Shown piece after piece: positions 15,842 to 23,576 of a stretch of DNA of 34,631 bases; the stretch's first letter is position 1, and every line of letters begins with the position of its first letter. This DNA comes from Symbiobacteriaceae bacterium. GTDB taxonomy: Bacteria; Bacillota; JAAYKD01; WRDA01. The DNA is taken from contig WREE01000001.1 of the NCBI GenBank assembly GCA_009779515.1, positions 1 to 34,631 of the forward strand. The letters are read 5' to 3'. A program made the translations under genes and the position numbers. Under the pieces are notes generated by a model, which had not been told where the DNA came from, ran no database searches, and saw only the letters and a program-made list of their open reading frames with translations.

Positions 15842-17650
15842 ATGAAAAATCTCAAAATCAGTCACAAAATTCTGTTGTCTTTCGGCATAATAACGCTAGT
15901 GATTCTCGCGTTTTCCGTTTTTGTAGTCATTTCCAACCTGTCTACCAACGCCAACGCTTATACGATGCGTTATGAGATGCAGATGCAAGCCCTGGGCACT
16001 AGTTTAGTAGATGATTTTTCGCAGGCGAACGCTGGGGTCAATATCATCAACTTTTCTTTTGATAAAAGGGAGTTTGACAGTATTTTAACGAATATTTCCT
16101 CCAGTCAGCTCGTGCTTCAGCAAATGAAAACCTATATTGCCGATCATCGGGAATTGGCTGTCTATCGACCTGAAGTGGATGCGGTATCCAATAGCATAAA
16201 CATATGGAGTAAAAACATAAATGAAATTCTTGCTCTTAGCCAAGAGCTGGATGCGATCATCGAGGGAGCTCACAACAATCAGCGAGTACTCACCAACCAA
16301 AGTGCAGGTGTTTTAGATTATCAAATGGAGCTTTCCCGGGAGGAAGCATATCAAGATATTGACGAAGCGGCTCGGATTCGTCGCGTCGACCGCGTGGAAC
16401 AGGGCGTGGACATTTCCAATAGACTTAATGCTATTGGGGCTTCATTTGAACTAATGTTTCGGTCTCTCGATATCTCGCGCATCTATGAAGATATGGCGTT
16501 TCTCGAAGAAACTGTTATTATTTTAACAGAGTTTCGTGATGGAAGCGCTCTGCAGTACAACATCGATACCTCTACCGCCATGCTGGAAGCTCTCGAGGCT
16601 TATCGAGGGAACATTGCTAGTTTCTTGTCGTGCTTTTCGAAACGAACTAACCTAACGCAAGCTGGGATATTATACAGTGCAGATGCCCTGACAGCTGTTC
16701 ATAATTTGGTTTCTGCGGTGGAAGCGTCTTCCATAAGACATGCAGACGAAACCATCAAAATAACATCAACGCTGCGCATTGTTTCATTCGTCATTGTCAT
16801 CGCTGGGGTTGTCATATCCATGTTACTCGCCTTCTACATATCCGATCTCATTAGCAAGCCTCTGATAAATGCCACGGAAAAGTTGCGGGAAGTCAATGAT
16901 AATATTGGCAGCGCCGCCAACGAACTCTCGGATGCTTCAAATTCCCTTGCTGAAGCCAGTTCGGAGCAAGCTGCCTCTATTGAGGAAACATCTGCCACCA
17001 TGAACCAGACAGCGTCCATGATCTTACAGACCGTGGAAAACACTTTCCTAGCCAAGGAACTGGCTAATGAAGCTGGCATAACCATGTTAGAAGCCTTGGG
17101 TCACGCGGAAGAGCTGATCAAAAGTATGAGCGAGCTAAGCGCCAGTTCATCTGAGATCGGCAAAATAGTCTCGACCATTTCATCTATATCGTTTCAGACC
17201 AATATCTTGGCGCTCAACGCCTCAGTGGAAGCTACTCGCGCCGGTGAGGCGGGTCGAAGCTTCATGGTAGTGGCGGAGGAGGTGCGTTCCCTGGCGCAAC
17301 AGAGCGCCCAGATGGCCAATGATACTGACGCTATTATTAAAAATAACAATGCGCTTACCCTAAAGAGTGTGGATGACTCGAATTCTGTGAGCCAAATAAT
17401 GGACGCCGTAGGGGAAAAAGCCCGGAAAACGGCGGAACTTTTAAGTGAAATATCCATTGCTTCGGAGGAACAGTCCCGGGGCATCCAGCAAATCAATCTT
17501 GCCATGTCCGAGATGGAGAAAGCGACACAGTCCAGTGCGGCTATATCCGAGGAGTCGGCAGCGGCGGCTATCGAACTGCAAAGTCAGACCTTCAGCTTGC
17601 AACAGATATATGAAGATATCTGTATACTGGTCTATGGTAAAAAACAATAG
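15842..17650 (+). CDS. Methyl-accepting chemotaxis protein, apparently without a full HAMP domain
   Basis: This 602-residue receptor has a membrane helix at residues ~9-31, an extracytoplasmic region of ~280 residues that looks all-helical, and a second helix at ~311-334 (LRIVSFVIVIAGVVISMLLA). Only ~20 residues separate that helix from the coiled-coil signalling domain, so a full HAMP domain (~50 residues) seems absent. The hairpin tip SFQTNILALNASVEATRAGE and the following VVAEEVRSLAQQSA are conserved and should bind CheA/CheW. The long arms suggest a 44-heptad type receptor. The ligand is unknown; the helical sensor could be of the four-helix or HBM type. The start ATG follows AAGGAG. No other chemotaxis genes are in the window. 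Confidence 0.9.
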   Translation: MKNLKISHKILLSFGIITLVILAFSVFVVISNLSTNANAYTMRYEMQMQALGTSLVDDFSQANAGVNIINFSFDKREFDSILTNISSSQLVLQQMKTYIADHRELAVYRPEVDAVSNSINIWSKNINEILALSQELDAIIEGAHNNQRVLTNQSAGVLDYQMELSREEAYQDIDEAARIRRVDRVEQGVDISNRLNAIGASFELMFRSLDISRIYEDMAFLEETVIILTEFRDGSALQYNIDTSTAMLEALEAYRGNIASFLSCFSKRTNLTQAGILYSADALTAVHNLVSAVEASSIRHADETIKITSTLRIVSFVIVIAGVVISMLLAFYISDLISKPLINATEKLREVNDNIGSAANELSDASNSLAEASSEQAASIEETSATMNQTASMILQTVENTFLAKELANEAGITMLEALGHAEELIKSMSELSASSSEIGKIVSTISSISFQTNILALNASVEATRAGEAGRSFMVVAEEVRSLAQQSAQMANDTDAIIKNNNALTLKSVDDSNSVSQIMDAVGEKARKTAELLSEISIASEEQSRGIQQINLAMSEMEKATQSSAAISEESAAAAIELQSQTFSLQQIYEDICILVYGKKQ

Positions 17651-17967
17651 GGCTCGTTAAATATTGGGTACGAGTAATATGTCGACGTAATAAATTGCCG
17701 AAGACCACCATCAATGAGTAGTGACGTTAATTGCTATAGACGCGCATGAACTGCGTTCACCCAAAAAATGACAGATGCGCGCGTCTATTCGCCACGGGAA
17801 CCGGGGCGCAGGAGCGGAGCTCCTGTAAGCGCAGGCGGGCTTTGCCTGCCGTAGCGCGGGGTCCCCGCGCACATGTGCGTGGGGTGGGAGCATCCAGGGG
17901 TTTGGGGGCGGGTAGCCCCCATCTATCAGAGTAGTAATGGAACACTATTTGGAAAGAAGGTGTGTTA
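17651..17967 (+). other. Spacer between the two chemotaxis receptor genes
   Basis: This 317-bp spacer has no gene. Its main content is repeat family A copy 2 (17736-17922). The first ~85 bp show nothing recognisable, and the last 45 bp hold the ribosome site of the second receptor gene. No clear terminator for the first receptor gene is visible. Confidence 0.6.
17736..17922 (+). repeat. Dispersed structured repeat family A, copy 2
   Basis: This 187-bp copy is in the same orientation as copy 1 at 11048-11231 and, like it, lies just upstream of a plus-strand gene (46 bp before the second MCP). Ends and the GGTCCCCGCGCACATGTGCG block are conserved; the variable middle forms AGGAGC-GGA-GCTCCT-type and GCAGGC...GCCTGC hairpins where copy 1 has different bases that also pair. 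G-runs at 17881-17912 could form a quadruplex. Confidence 0.9.
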
Positions 17968-19770
17968 ATGAGCATCAAGAGTCTGGGTCTGAAAGTGTCC
18001 CTCATAGTATCGCTTATGATCGCCGTGATTATCGGAGTCATCGTATATATTGTATCTGTCCAGAGTGATGTTTTGGTAACTGAGCTGGTGGCAGAAGACG
18101 CCAGGGCAAGTAACTACTCCTTTACTAAGGAGTTGGAGATTCTTAAATCCAGCGCCTTGATCAATGCGGAAATTATAGCCCGGTCGCCCAAAGTTGTCTC
18201 GGCAGTAATCGATAAAGACTATGGGCAGCTCCGGGAAGCTCTCTTGGAGTTGGCTTGGGATTTGGATTTAGTTACGGTATGCGATGTAAGTGGGGCTGTA
18301 ATTGCACGGATGCACGACCCTTTGAAAGACGATGTTGTCTTGAACCAAAAAGCGCTTACCACTGCACTCAACACAGGTAGAGGTATGAGTACCATCGAAA
18401 AGGGAACTGTCGTGGGCTTGTCCACACGGGGGAGCGCTGTCATAACCGATGATCGAGGAAATATCCTGGGAGCGCTCACCTGCGGTCACGATTTGTCAAA
18501 TCCCAAATATGTCGAAGAGATCAAAGAATTAAGCAACTGTGAAGCGACAATTTTTGACGGAGACACGCGCTTAATGTCTACCCTCTTCGATGAAACAGGT
18601 AGCCGCGTCGTGGGTACCACAGCGAGCCCTGCTGTCGTCAACATAGTTATACACCAGAGAAAAGAATACTCGGCGCCCATCACCCTGTTCGGACATGAAT
18701 ACTATGCCCATTATTCGCCCCTTATAGTTGATGGCACTGTTATTGGCATGTTGTTCACGGGCATAAGCATCGACAGTGCCCTGGCGGAACAACGGGCTAT
18801 GATGAACATGGTGCTATGGGCTGGGATCATATGCGGTATCGTATGTATCTTACTGGTTATTCTCTTCAATATCTTTGCGGTGAGTAGACCGCTGATGAAA
18901 ATAGGCGTTTTTGCAGATAAAATACGTAACGGAGATTTAGATATATTGTCCTCCGTCACATCCACCATCGGTATCCGCTCCTCCGACGAAATTGGTGTTC
19001 TGGCTAGGGCATTAGAACAGGCGTATGAGCAACTGCGGGGATATGTGGGTGAAATAAACTTACAACTGCAGTATATTGCCGAGGGGGATCTGGCAACTGA
19101 AAGCGTATATAATTTCCAAGGGGATTTTGTCCTTATTAAAGACTCCATTAATAATCATATCCGCCAGTTAAACCATACTATGGCCGAAGTCAATAGCTCA
19201 TCCTCGAATGTATCTTCCGGTGCGAAGATGGTGGCAGACGGTGCCCAATTTCTGGCGCAAGGCGCTATGGAGCAAACTACGGTTATTGAAAGCAACATCT
19301 TGGTAAACACCGAAAAAGGGAACCGCCAAATGAAGGAAATGACCGTTGCTGTTAAGGATATAAACCAGGCCAACGAGGATATAAAAATGGCTATGAAGTT
19401 AATTGACGACATAGCTATCCAAACAAACATCTTGGCGTTAAATGCCTCGATTGAAGCGGCCAAAGCCGGTGAATATGGTAAGAGCTTTGCCGTGGTAGCG
19501 GAGGAAGTTCGTAACCTTGCTGCCAGAAGCGCGGAAGCCGCTAGTAAAACCGCTTCTTTAGTCGAAAACTCTATCGAGAAAGCCCAATTGGGTTCTCGTA
19601 TTACCCATGAAACCACCGAGAGTTTTGCCATGATTATGTCCGGTATCAACAAAGTAGCCCAAATCGCCCAACAAAACAGTGCGACTGCTGAGGAACAGGC
19701 TGCTGCCTCAGAAGAATTAAGTGGACAATCTTCTGTTTTAGAGCAATTAATCAGACAGTTTAAACTTTGA
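17968..19770 (+). CDS. Methyl-accepting chemotaxis protein with Cache-like sensor and shortened signalling hairpin
   Basis: This 600-residue receptor has a membrane helix at residues ~4-29, an extracytoplasmic domain of ~245 residues resembling single Cache sensors (LRE-ALLELAWDLDLVTVCDVSG, GTVVGLSTRGSAVITDDRGN, GTVIGMLFTGISID), a second helix at ~277-302, a HAMP domain, a further HAMP-like adaptor (IAEGDLATESVYNFQGDF) and a signalling domain with the tip AIQTNILALNASIEAAKAGE. Compared with the neighbouring receptor both arms of the hairpin are shorter by about four heptads, which keeps them in register. The ATG at 17968 is preferred over the upstream GTG at 17962 because AAGAAGG lies 7 bases before it. 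The ligand is unknown. Confidence 0.9.
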   Translation: MSIKSLGLKVSLIVSLMIAVIIGVIVYIVSVQSDVLVTELVAEDARASNYSFTKELEILKSSALINAEIIARSPKVVSAVIDKDYGQLREALLELAWDLDLVTVCDVSGAVIARMHDPLKDDVVLNQKALTTALNTGRGMSTIEKGTVVGLSTRGSAVITDDRGNILGALTCGHDLSNPKYVEEIKELSNCEATIFDGDTRLMSTLFDETGSRVVGTTASPAVVNIVIHQRKEYSAPITLFGHEYYAHYSPLIVDGTVIGMLFTGISIDSALAEQRAMMNMVLWAGIICGIVCILLVILFNIFAVSRPLMKIGVFADKIRNGDLDILSSVTSTIGIRSSDEIGVLARALEQAYEQLRGYVGEINLQLQYIAEGDLATESVYNFQGDFVLIKDSINNHIRQLNHTMAEVNSSSSNVSSGAKMVADGAQFLAQGAMEQTTVIESNILVNTEKGNRQMKEMTVAVKDINQANEDIKMAMKLIDDIAIQTNILALNASIEAAKAGEYGKSFAVVAEEVRNLAARSAEAASKTASLVENSIEKAQLGSRITHETTESFAMIMSGINKVAQIAQQNSATAEEQAAASEELSGQSSVLEQLIRQFKL

Positions 19771-19771
19771 A

Positions 19772-19944
19772 AAGCCGGTTTCAGGTTTGTTGTTTCCTAC
19801 CTAAATTACCTTAAAGGGACAAAAGTAACCGCTTTTTGGCATCACATACCCGGTAAAAAGCAAACTTAATGGCAAGAACATAACTTAATTCGCCGAAGAG
19901 CGCACTCTTAAAGGTGAGAGGCTGAAGACTTTGTCTTCAGCCTC
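19772..19944 (+). repeat. Dispersed repeat family B, copy 2
   Basis: This ~173-bp copy starts 1 bp after the stop codon of the second chemotaxis receptor. It shares AATTCGCCGAAGAGCGCACT and the terminal hairpin GCTGAAGAC-TTT-GTCTTCAGC with copies 1 and 3, and has a diverged central loop (around 19838-19860) in which the flanking CTTTTT/AAAAAG pairing is kept. The terminal hairpin may serve as a terminator-like structure, although no T-run follows it. Confidence 0.9.
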
Positions 19945-19972
19945 TCGTGGTATCTCCGACAAAAAACGACAG

Positions 19973-20001
19973 TTGACATTCTAACGGCGGGTGGTTATAA
20001 T
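19973..20001 (+). promoter_or_regulatory. Perfect-consensus SigA promoter of the pyr operon
   Basis: TTGACA (19973-19978) and TATAAT (19996-20001) are both exact consensus with an optimal 17-bp spacer. Transcription should start at about 20007, giving a ~145-nt leader before pyrB. Such a strong promoter fits control by attenuation downstream. Confidence 0.88.
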
Positions 20002-20054
20002 TCCCGAGATATAACCTTTGCGACCAAAAATTTTGCAAGGGGGTTTAAGGACAT

Positions 20055-20090
20055 ATGTGGTCAGGCCTGCCGTCACTACCGCTTCCGTGA
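20055..20090 (+). CDS. Putative pyr leader peptide (11 codons)
   Basis: The reading frame encodes MWSGLPSLPLP and stops with TGA at 20088-20090. AAGG lies 4 bases upstream of the ATG and AAGGGGG about 11 bases upstream, so initiation is plausible. The stop codon lies at the top of the 5' arm of the leader terminator hairpin. A ribosome finishing the peptide would cover that arm and prevent the hairpin. Expression is not provable from sequence; the position is the main support. Confidence 0.55.
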   Translation: MWSGLPSLPLP

Positions 20091-20116
20091 TATTTTTACG
20101 GAATCGGTATTTTTTT
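20077..20116 (+). terminator. Intrinsic terminator (attenuator) in the pyr leader
   Basis: TACCGCTTCCGT (20077-20088) pairs with ACGGAATCGGTA (20098-20109) with a single mismatch, the loop is GATATTTTT, and seven T follow directly (20110-20116). An outer pairing of CTGCCGT (20067-20073) with ACGGCAG (20122-20128) can extend it. It lies 36 bp upstream of pyrB and downstream of a consensus promoter, so it is best read as an attenuator. Confidence 0.85.
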
Positions 20117-20151
20117 GTGCCACGGCAGTCCAGCGATAGGGGGGAATAGCC

Positions 20152-21087
20152 TTGCGACGGTTACCGCGTAAAGATATTTTAGGTTTGGAAGAAATCTCCA
20201 CCCAGGAGATGGATATTATTTTGGCTACTGCCCGCAGCATGAAGGAGCTGGTGCAATCTCCCGTTAAGAAGGAAAGCTCCTTGAAGGGTAAAGTGGTTAT
20301 CAACCTTTTTTATGAGCCTTCCACCCGCACCCGTTCCTCCTTCGAGTTGGCAGGTAAATATTTAGGTGGCGATGTTATCAATATCACCACCGCCACCTCC
20401 AGCGTGGTTAAGGGGGAGTCTTTGCTGGATACTGCCCGTACGATTCTCATGATGGGGTGTGACGTTTTAGTTGTGCGCCACTCCTCTTCCGGCTCCCCGC
20501 ATTTTCTAGCGCAGCATCTTTCCTGCAGCGTCATCAACGCCGGCGACGGTATGCACGAACACCCCACCCAAGGTTTGCTGGATCTTTTTACCATTCGCGA
20601 CCAGCTAGGCTCCGTTGCTGGTAAAAGGGTGGTTATTCTGGGGGATGTAGCCCACAGCCGAGTGGCACGTTCCAATATTTGGGCGCTGACCAAATTTGGC
20701 GCTAAGGTAACTGTGTGCGGTCCGAAAACCTTAATACCTGTCGAAGTTCGCTCTTTGGGGGTGGAGGTTAGCTATGATGCCGATACTGCTTTAGCCGAAG
20801 CAGATGTCATTAATGTCCTGCGCTTACAACTGGAGCGGCAACATAAAGGACTCTTTCCCAGCATTAGGGAGTATCATGCTGGCTGGGGCTTAAACCAGCG
20901 CCGCCTTAATTTAGCCAAGCCGGGCGCCTTAGTGCTCCATCCGGGACCGATGAACCGGGGAGTGGAAATAAGCAGCGACATCGCCGATGGCGACCAGTCT
21001 TTAATCGAAGAGCAAGTAACCAATGGAGTGGCTATCCGCATGGCGCTACTCCATCTACTGGTGGGGGAGGTGGCACGGGATGAGTAA
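20152..21087 (+). CDS. pyrB: Aspartate carbamoyltransferase catalytic chain
   Basis: This 311-residue enzyme joins carbamoyl phosphate and aspartate to carbamoyl aspartate in pyrimidine synthesis. The carbamoyl phosphate loop YEPSTRTRSSFELA, the HPTQGLLDLFTI motif, the VVILGDVAHSRVARSN segment and LHPGPMNRGVEI near the C-terminus are all present and canonical. The start is a TTG at 20152 with AGGGGGG about 8 bases upstream; there is no nearby ATG and the family N-terminus (LEEISTQEMDIIL) begins shortly after. No pyrI regulatory chain follows. The stop overlaps the start of pyrC, so the two genes are translationally coupled. Expression is probably controlled by the leader attenuator. Confidence 0.96.
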   Translation: MRRLPRKDILGLEEISTQEMDIILATARSMKELVQSPVKKESSLKGKVVINLFYEPSTRTRSSFELAGKYLGGDVINITTATSSVVKGESLLDTARTILMMGCDVLVVRHSSSGSPHFLAQHLSCSVINAGDGMHEHPTQGLLDLFTIRDQLGSVAGKRVVILGDVAHSRVARSNIWALTKFGAKVTVCGPKTLIPVEVRSLGVEVSYDADTALAEADVINVLRLQLERQHKGLFPSIREYHAGWGLNQRRLNLAKPGALVLHPGPMNRGVEISSDIADGDQSLIEEQVTNGVAIRMALLHLLVGEVARDE

Positions 21088-22441
21088 GCTGAGCTTGACG
21101 GTCTTTCCCAACTACCAGGAAGCTGCCGGGGAGCTAACCAGCTTTTCCCCCTCCCTTCTCTTGCAAAAGGGGCGTCTGCTAGACCCCCAGCAGGGGCTGG
21201 ATGCTGTTGGGGATGTGCGCCTTCAGGGAGATAAAATTGTCCAGGTAGGGAATAACCTCCCCCCTCTGGCTGGGGAACGGGTAGTTTCCTGCCAAGGGCT
21301 AGTTCTGGCTCCCGGTTTTATCGATATGCATGTGCATTTGCGTGAACCCGGCTATGAATACAAAGAGGATATCGCTAGTGGCAGCCAGGCAGCCTTGGCA
21401 GGGGGTTTTGCCCAAATATGCTGTATGCCCAACACCTACCCTATCTGCGATAACCGCAGTGTGGTGGAGTTTATTAAACAACAGGCGGCTCATGCCAATG
21501 GCGCTATCGTCTGGCCGATAGCAGCTATTACCAAAGGGGAAGCAGGATACGAGCTCAGCGAAATGGTCGAGCTGCGCCAGGCTGGGGTAGTCGCTTTTTC
21601 TGATGATGGTCGCCCGGTCATCAACGGCGAGGTTATGCGTAACGCTTTAGAGTATAGCTCCATGTTGGGGGTGCCGGTGATCAGTCACCTGGAAGACCCT
21701 TATCTCAGCGAAGGTCGAGTTATGCACCACGGCGCTGTCTCCACTCGGCTAGGGCTTAAAGGTATCCCCGCCGCGGCGGAGGAGATTATGGCTTACCGGG
21801 ACTTGCAACTGGCTAAACTGGTGGACGGGCAAATCCACCTGGCGCACCTTTCTGCCGCTGGCACGGTGGAGCTACTGCGTCAGGGTAAGGAGCGGGGCAT
21901 CAAAGCCAGCGGCGAAGTGACCGTACACCATTTGCTGTTAACCCACGAAATGGTGGCGGAGAGCGGCTACGACAGTAACACCAAAGTTAACCCACCCTTA
22001 CGTACCGAGGAAGACCGCCAGGCTTTGCTGGTGGGGCTTCGGGAAGGGGTGATCGATGCTATTGTCACCGACCATGCACCCCACCACTTAGACGATAAAC
22101 GTATGGATTTCGACGGAGCGGCTTTTGGTATTTCCGGGCTGGATGTTGCCGTAGCTCTGATCTTAAGCCGATTGGTCAGCAGGGGAGAACTCTCCTTAGA
22201 GCGCATGATAACCGCTTTCACCACCGGACCTGCCCAGATCCTAGGCTTAACCCCTCCCAGTCTCACCCCAGGCAGTAGCGCGAATATCACTGTTTTAGAC
22301 TTGCAACTAACCCAGGAGATTGCAGCTACCGCCCTTAAGTCTAAAGGAAAAAATATGCCCTACCTGGGCTGGACTCTCACCGGTTGGCCGGTGATGACCA
22401 TCGTTCGCGGGAAGCTATATGCCCACCCCAGTTTAGCTTAA
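21080..22441 (+). CDS. pyrC: Dihydroorotase
   Basis: This 453-residue class I dihydroorotase cyclises carbamoyl aspartate to dihydroorotate. Metal-binding and catalytic motifs are visible: DMHVHLREPGYEYKEDI (HxH), MPNTYPICDN, VISHLEDP, HLAHLSAAGTVELL and VTDHAPHH. The ATG at 21080 overlaps the pyrB end and has GGGGGAGGTGG upstream; a longer in-frame opening at 21023 lies inside pyrB and is unlikely. About 25 residues precede the usual family start (LLLQKGRLLDPQQGLD), so the N-terminus is slightly extended. It is followed 28 bp later by carA. Confidence 0.95.
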   Translation: MSKLSLTVFPNYQEAAGELTSFSPSLLLQKGRLLDPQQGLDAVGDVRLQGDKIVQVGNNLPPLAGERVVSCQGLVLAPGFIDMHVHLREPGYEYKEDIASGSQAALAGGFAQICCMPNTYPICDNRSVVEFIKQQAAHANGAIVWPIAAITKGEAGYELSEMVELRQAGVVAFSDDGRPVINGEVMRNALEYSSMLGVPVISHLEDPYLSEGRVMHHGAVSTRLGLKGIPAAAEEIMAYRDLQLAKLVDGQIHLAHLSAAGTVELLRQGKERGIKASGEVTVHHLLLTHEMVAESGYDSNTKVNPPLRTEEDRQALLVGLREGVIDAIVTDHAPHHLDDKRMDFDGAAFGISGLDVAVALILSRLVSRGELSLERMITAFTTGPAQILGLTPPSLTPGSSANITVLDLQLTQEIAATALKSKGKNMPYLGWTLTGWPVMTIVRGKLYAHPSLA

Positions 22442-22452
22442 GAGGGCGTAAT

Positions 22453-22463
22453 AAAGGAGGAGA
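22453..22463 (+). promoter_or_regulatory. Ribosome binding site that points to an ATC start for carA
   Basis: AAAGGAGGAG is a near-perfect Shine-Dalgarno sequence. Nine bases beyond its GGAGG core lies ATC at 22470, which is the codon where the CarA family start should be. There is no ATG, GTG or TTG in the carA frame near it. Confidence 0.7.
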
Positions 22464-22469
22464 GTATCC

Positions 22470-23549
22470 ATCGACGGCATTTTACAGTTAGCAGATGGCA
22501 CCTGCTTTCGCGGCAAACTGCACCAAGCTGTAGCTCATCCCACCCCGGGTGAGGTGGTCATCATCACCCATATGTCCGGCTATTACGAATATATATGCGA
22601 CCCCTGTTCGGCAGGGTTAATCCTTGTCTTTGCTTACCCCCTTATCGGCAACTACGGCGTGGCTCCTCCCGCCGGAGCCCAAGGGTACGCTCAGGCGGTG
22701 GTGGTGCGGGAAAGCTGTTCGCACCCCAGCCATCATCTGACAACTTCTTCCTTGCCCGCCTTTCTTGCCACTCAGGGTATCCCTTTGCTCAGCGAAGTAG
22801 ATACCCGGGCGGTTACCCAGCATATCCGCATCTCAGGTGAAGTAAGGGGTGTAGTAGGCGCTCCAGATAGCCAGCCTCCTGTGTCTTACCCCGAGGCAGC
22901 TCTGCCACTAACTCCTACCTCATGGGAGGAGGAGCCAGTCGCAGTTAAATCTGACCTCCCGCCACTAGCCGTTCTCGACTTAGGTGCGGCGGCAGCTATC
23001 TGTCAAGAGCTAAAACGCTTGGAGTATCCTCTGGTGGTTATCCCTGCGACCCAACCAGTTGCCAGCCATTTACCTTCGGAATGCACGGCTCTCATCATCT
23101 CCGACGGTCCCGGGGATCCTGGCGTCTATCGCCACCTGCTGCCGGAGTTGCAGCAGCTGACTACTTGCCTCCCAGTTTACGCCTTTGGCTTGGGGCACCT
23201 CCTGTTGGCACTGGCTCTGGGGGGGGATTGCTACCGTATGCCTTGCGGGCACCGGGGCAGTAATTATACCGTGCAAACGCTGCCGCCGGTTACCTTGGGG
23301 GATGCCACCCTGGAGCCTATGCATATCACCAGTCAAAACCATGGCTACGCCGTGCTTGAATCCAGCCTTTTAGGTACCCAGCTGGAAGTGAGCCACCGCG
23401 AACTGCACGACGGTACCGTCGAAGGGATGTGGCACCGTAGCTTACCCCTCTGGTCGTTGCAATACCTACCCGACTGCTCTCGGCTCACCTTAGACCAAAC
23501 GGAGGAGTGCCGTGCTTTTTGGAGCTATATTCGGAAAGTAGGTTCCTAA
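22470..23549 (+). CDS. carA: Carbamoyl-phosphate synthase small subunit, glutaminase residues lost
   Basis: The frame from 22470 encodes 359 residues, the normal CarA length, and aligns along the whole family: DGILQLADGTCFRGK, AYPLIGNYGV, LSEVDTRAVTQHIR, SDGPGDP, LALALGG, GHRGSNY and SQNHGYAV. CarA normally hydrolyses glutamine and passes ammonia to CarB. Here the nucleophile motif reads AFGLGHLLL, with Gly240 in place of the catalytic Cys, and the motif normally GHPEA reads YLPDC, with Leu333 and Asp335 in place of catalytic His and Glu. The protein should therefore lack glutaminase activity. The frame is intact, so it is probably kept as a structural partner of CarB. No canonical start exists at the expected site; ATC at 22470 follows a strong ribosome site. 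A GTG at 22554 would remove 28 residues of the conserved N-terminal domain. Confidence 0.85.
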   Translation: MDGILQLADGTCFRGKLHQAVAHPTPGEVVIITHMSGYYEYICDPCSAGLILVFAYPLIGNYGVAPPAGAQGYAQAVVVRESCSHPSHHLTTSSLPAFLATQGIPLLSEVDTRAVTQHIRISGEVRGVVGAPDSQPPVSYPEAALPLTPTSWEEEPVAVKSDLPPLAVLDLGAAAAICQELKRLEYPLVVIPATQPVASHLPSECTALIISDGPGDPGVYRHLLPELQQLTTCLPVYAFGLGHLLLALALGGDCYRMPCGHRGSNYTVQTLPPVTLGDATLEPMHITSQNHGYAVLESSLLGTQLEVSHRELHDGTVEGMWHRSLPLWSLQYLPDCSRLTLDQTEECRAFWSYIRKVGS

Positions 23550-23576
23550 GCCGAATATGAAAGGGGAAGATGAGTT

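Larger units (their letters stand above)
19771..20151 (+). other. Spacer and pyr operon leader
   Basis: This 381-bp region between the second receptor and pyrB holds repeat family B copy 2 (19772-19944), a perfect SigA promoter (19973-20001), a short leader ORF (20055-20090), an intrinsic terminator (20077-20116) and the pyrB ribosome site. No PyrR-type binding loop is recognisable. Confidence 0.7.

Noticed and set aside
20007..20151. PyrR-binding attenuator in the pyr leader
   Set aside because: I found no PyrR-type binding loop and no competing anti-antiterminator; only a terminator and leader ORF are visible.
22470..23549. carA as a frameshifted pseudogene
   Set aside because: The frame is open over the full family length with conserved blocks throughout; changes are confined to catalytic residues and the start codon.
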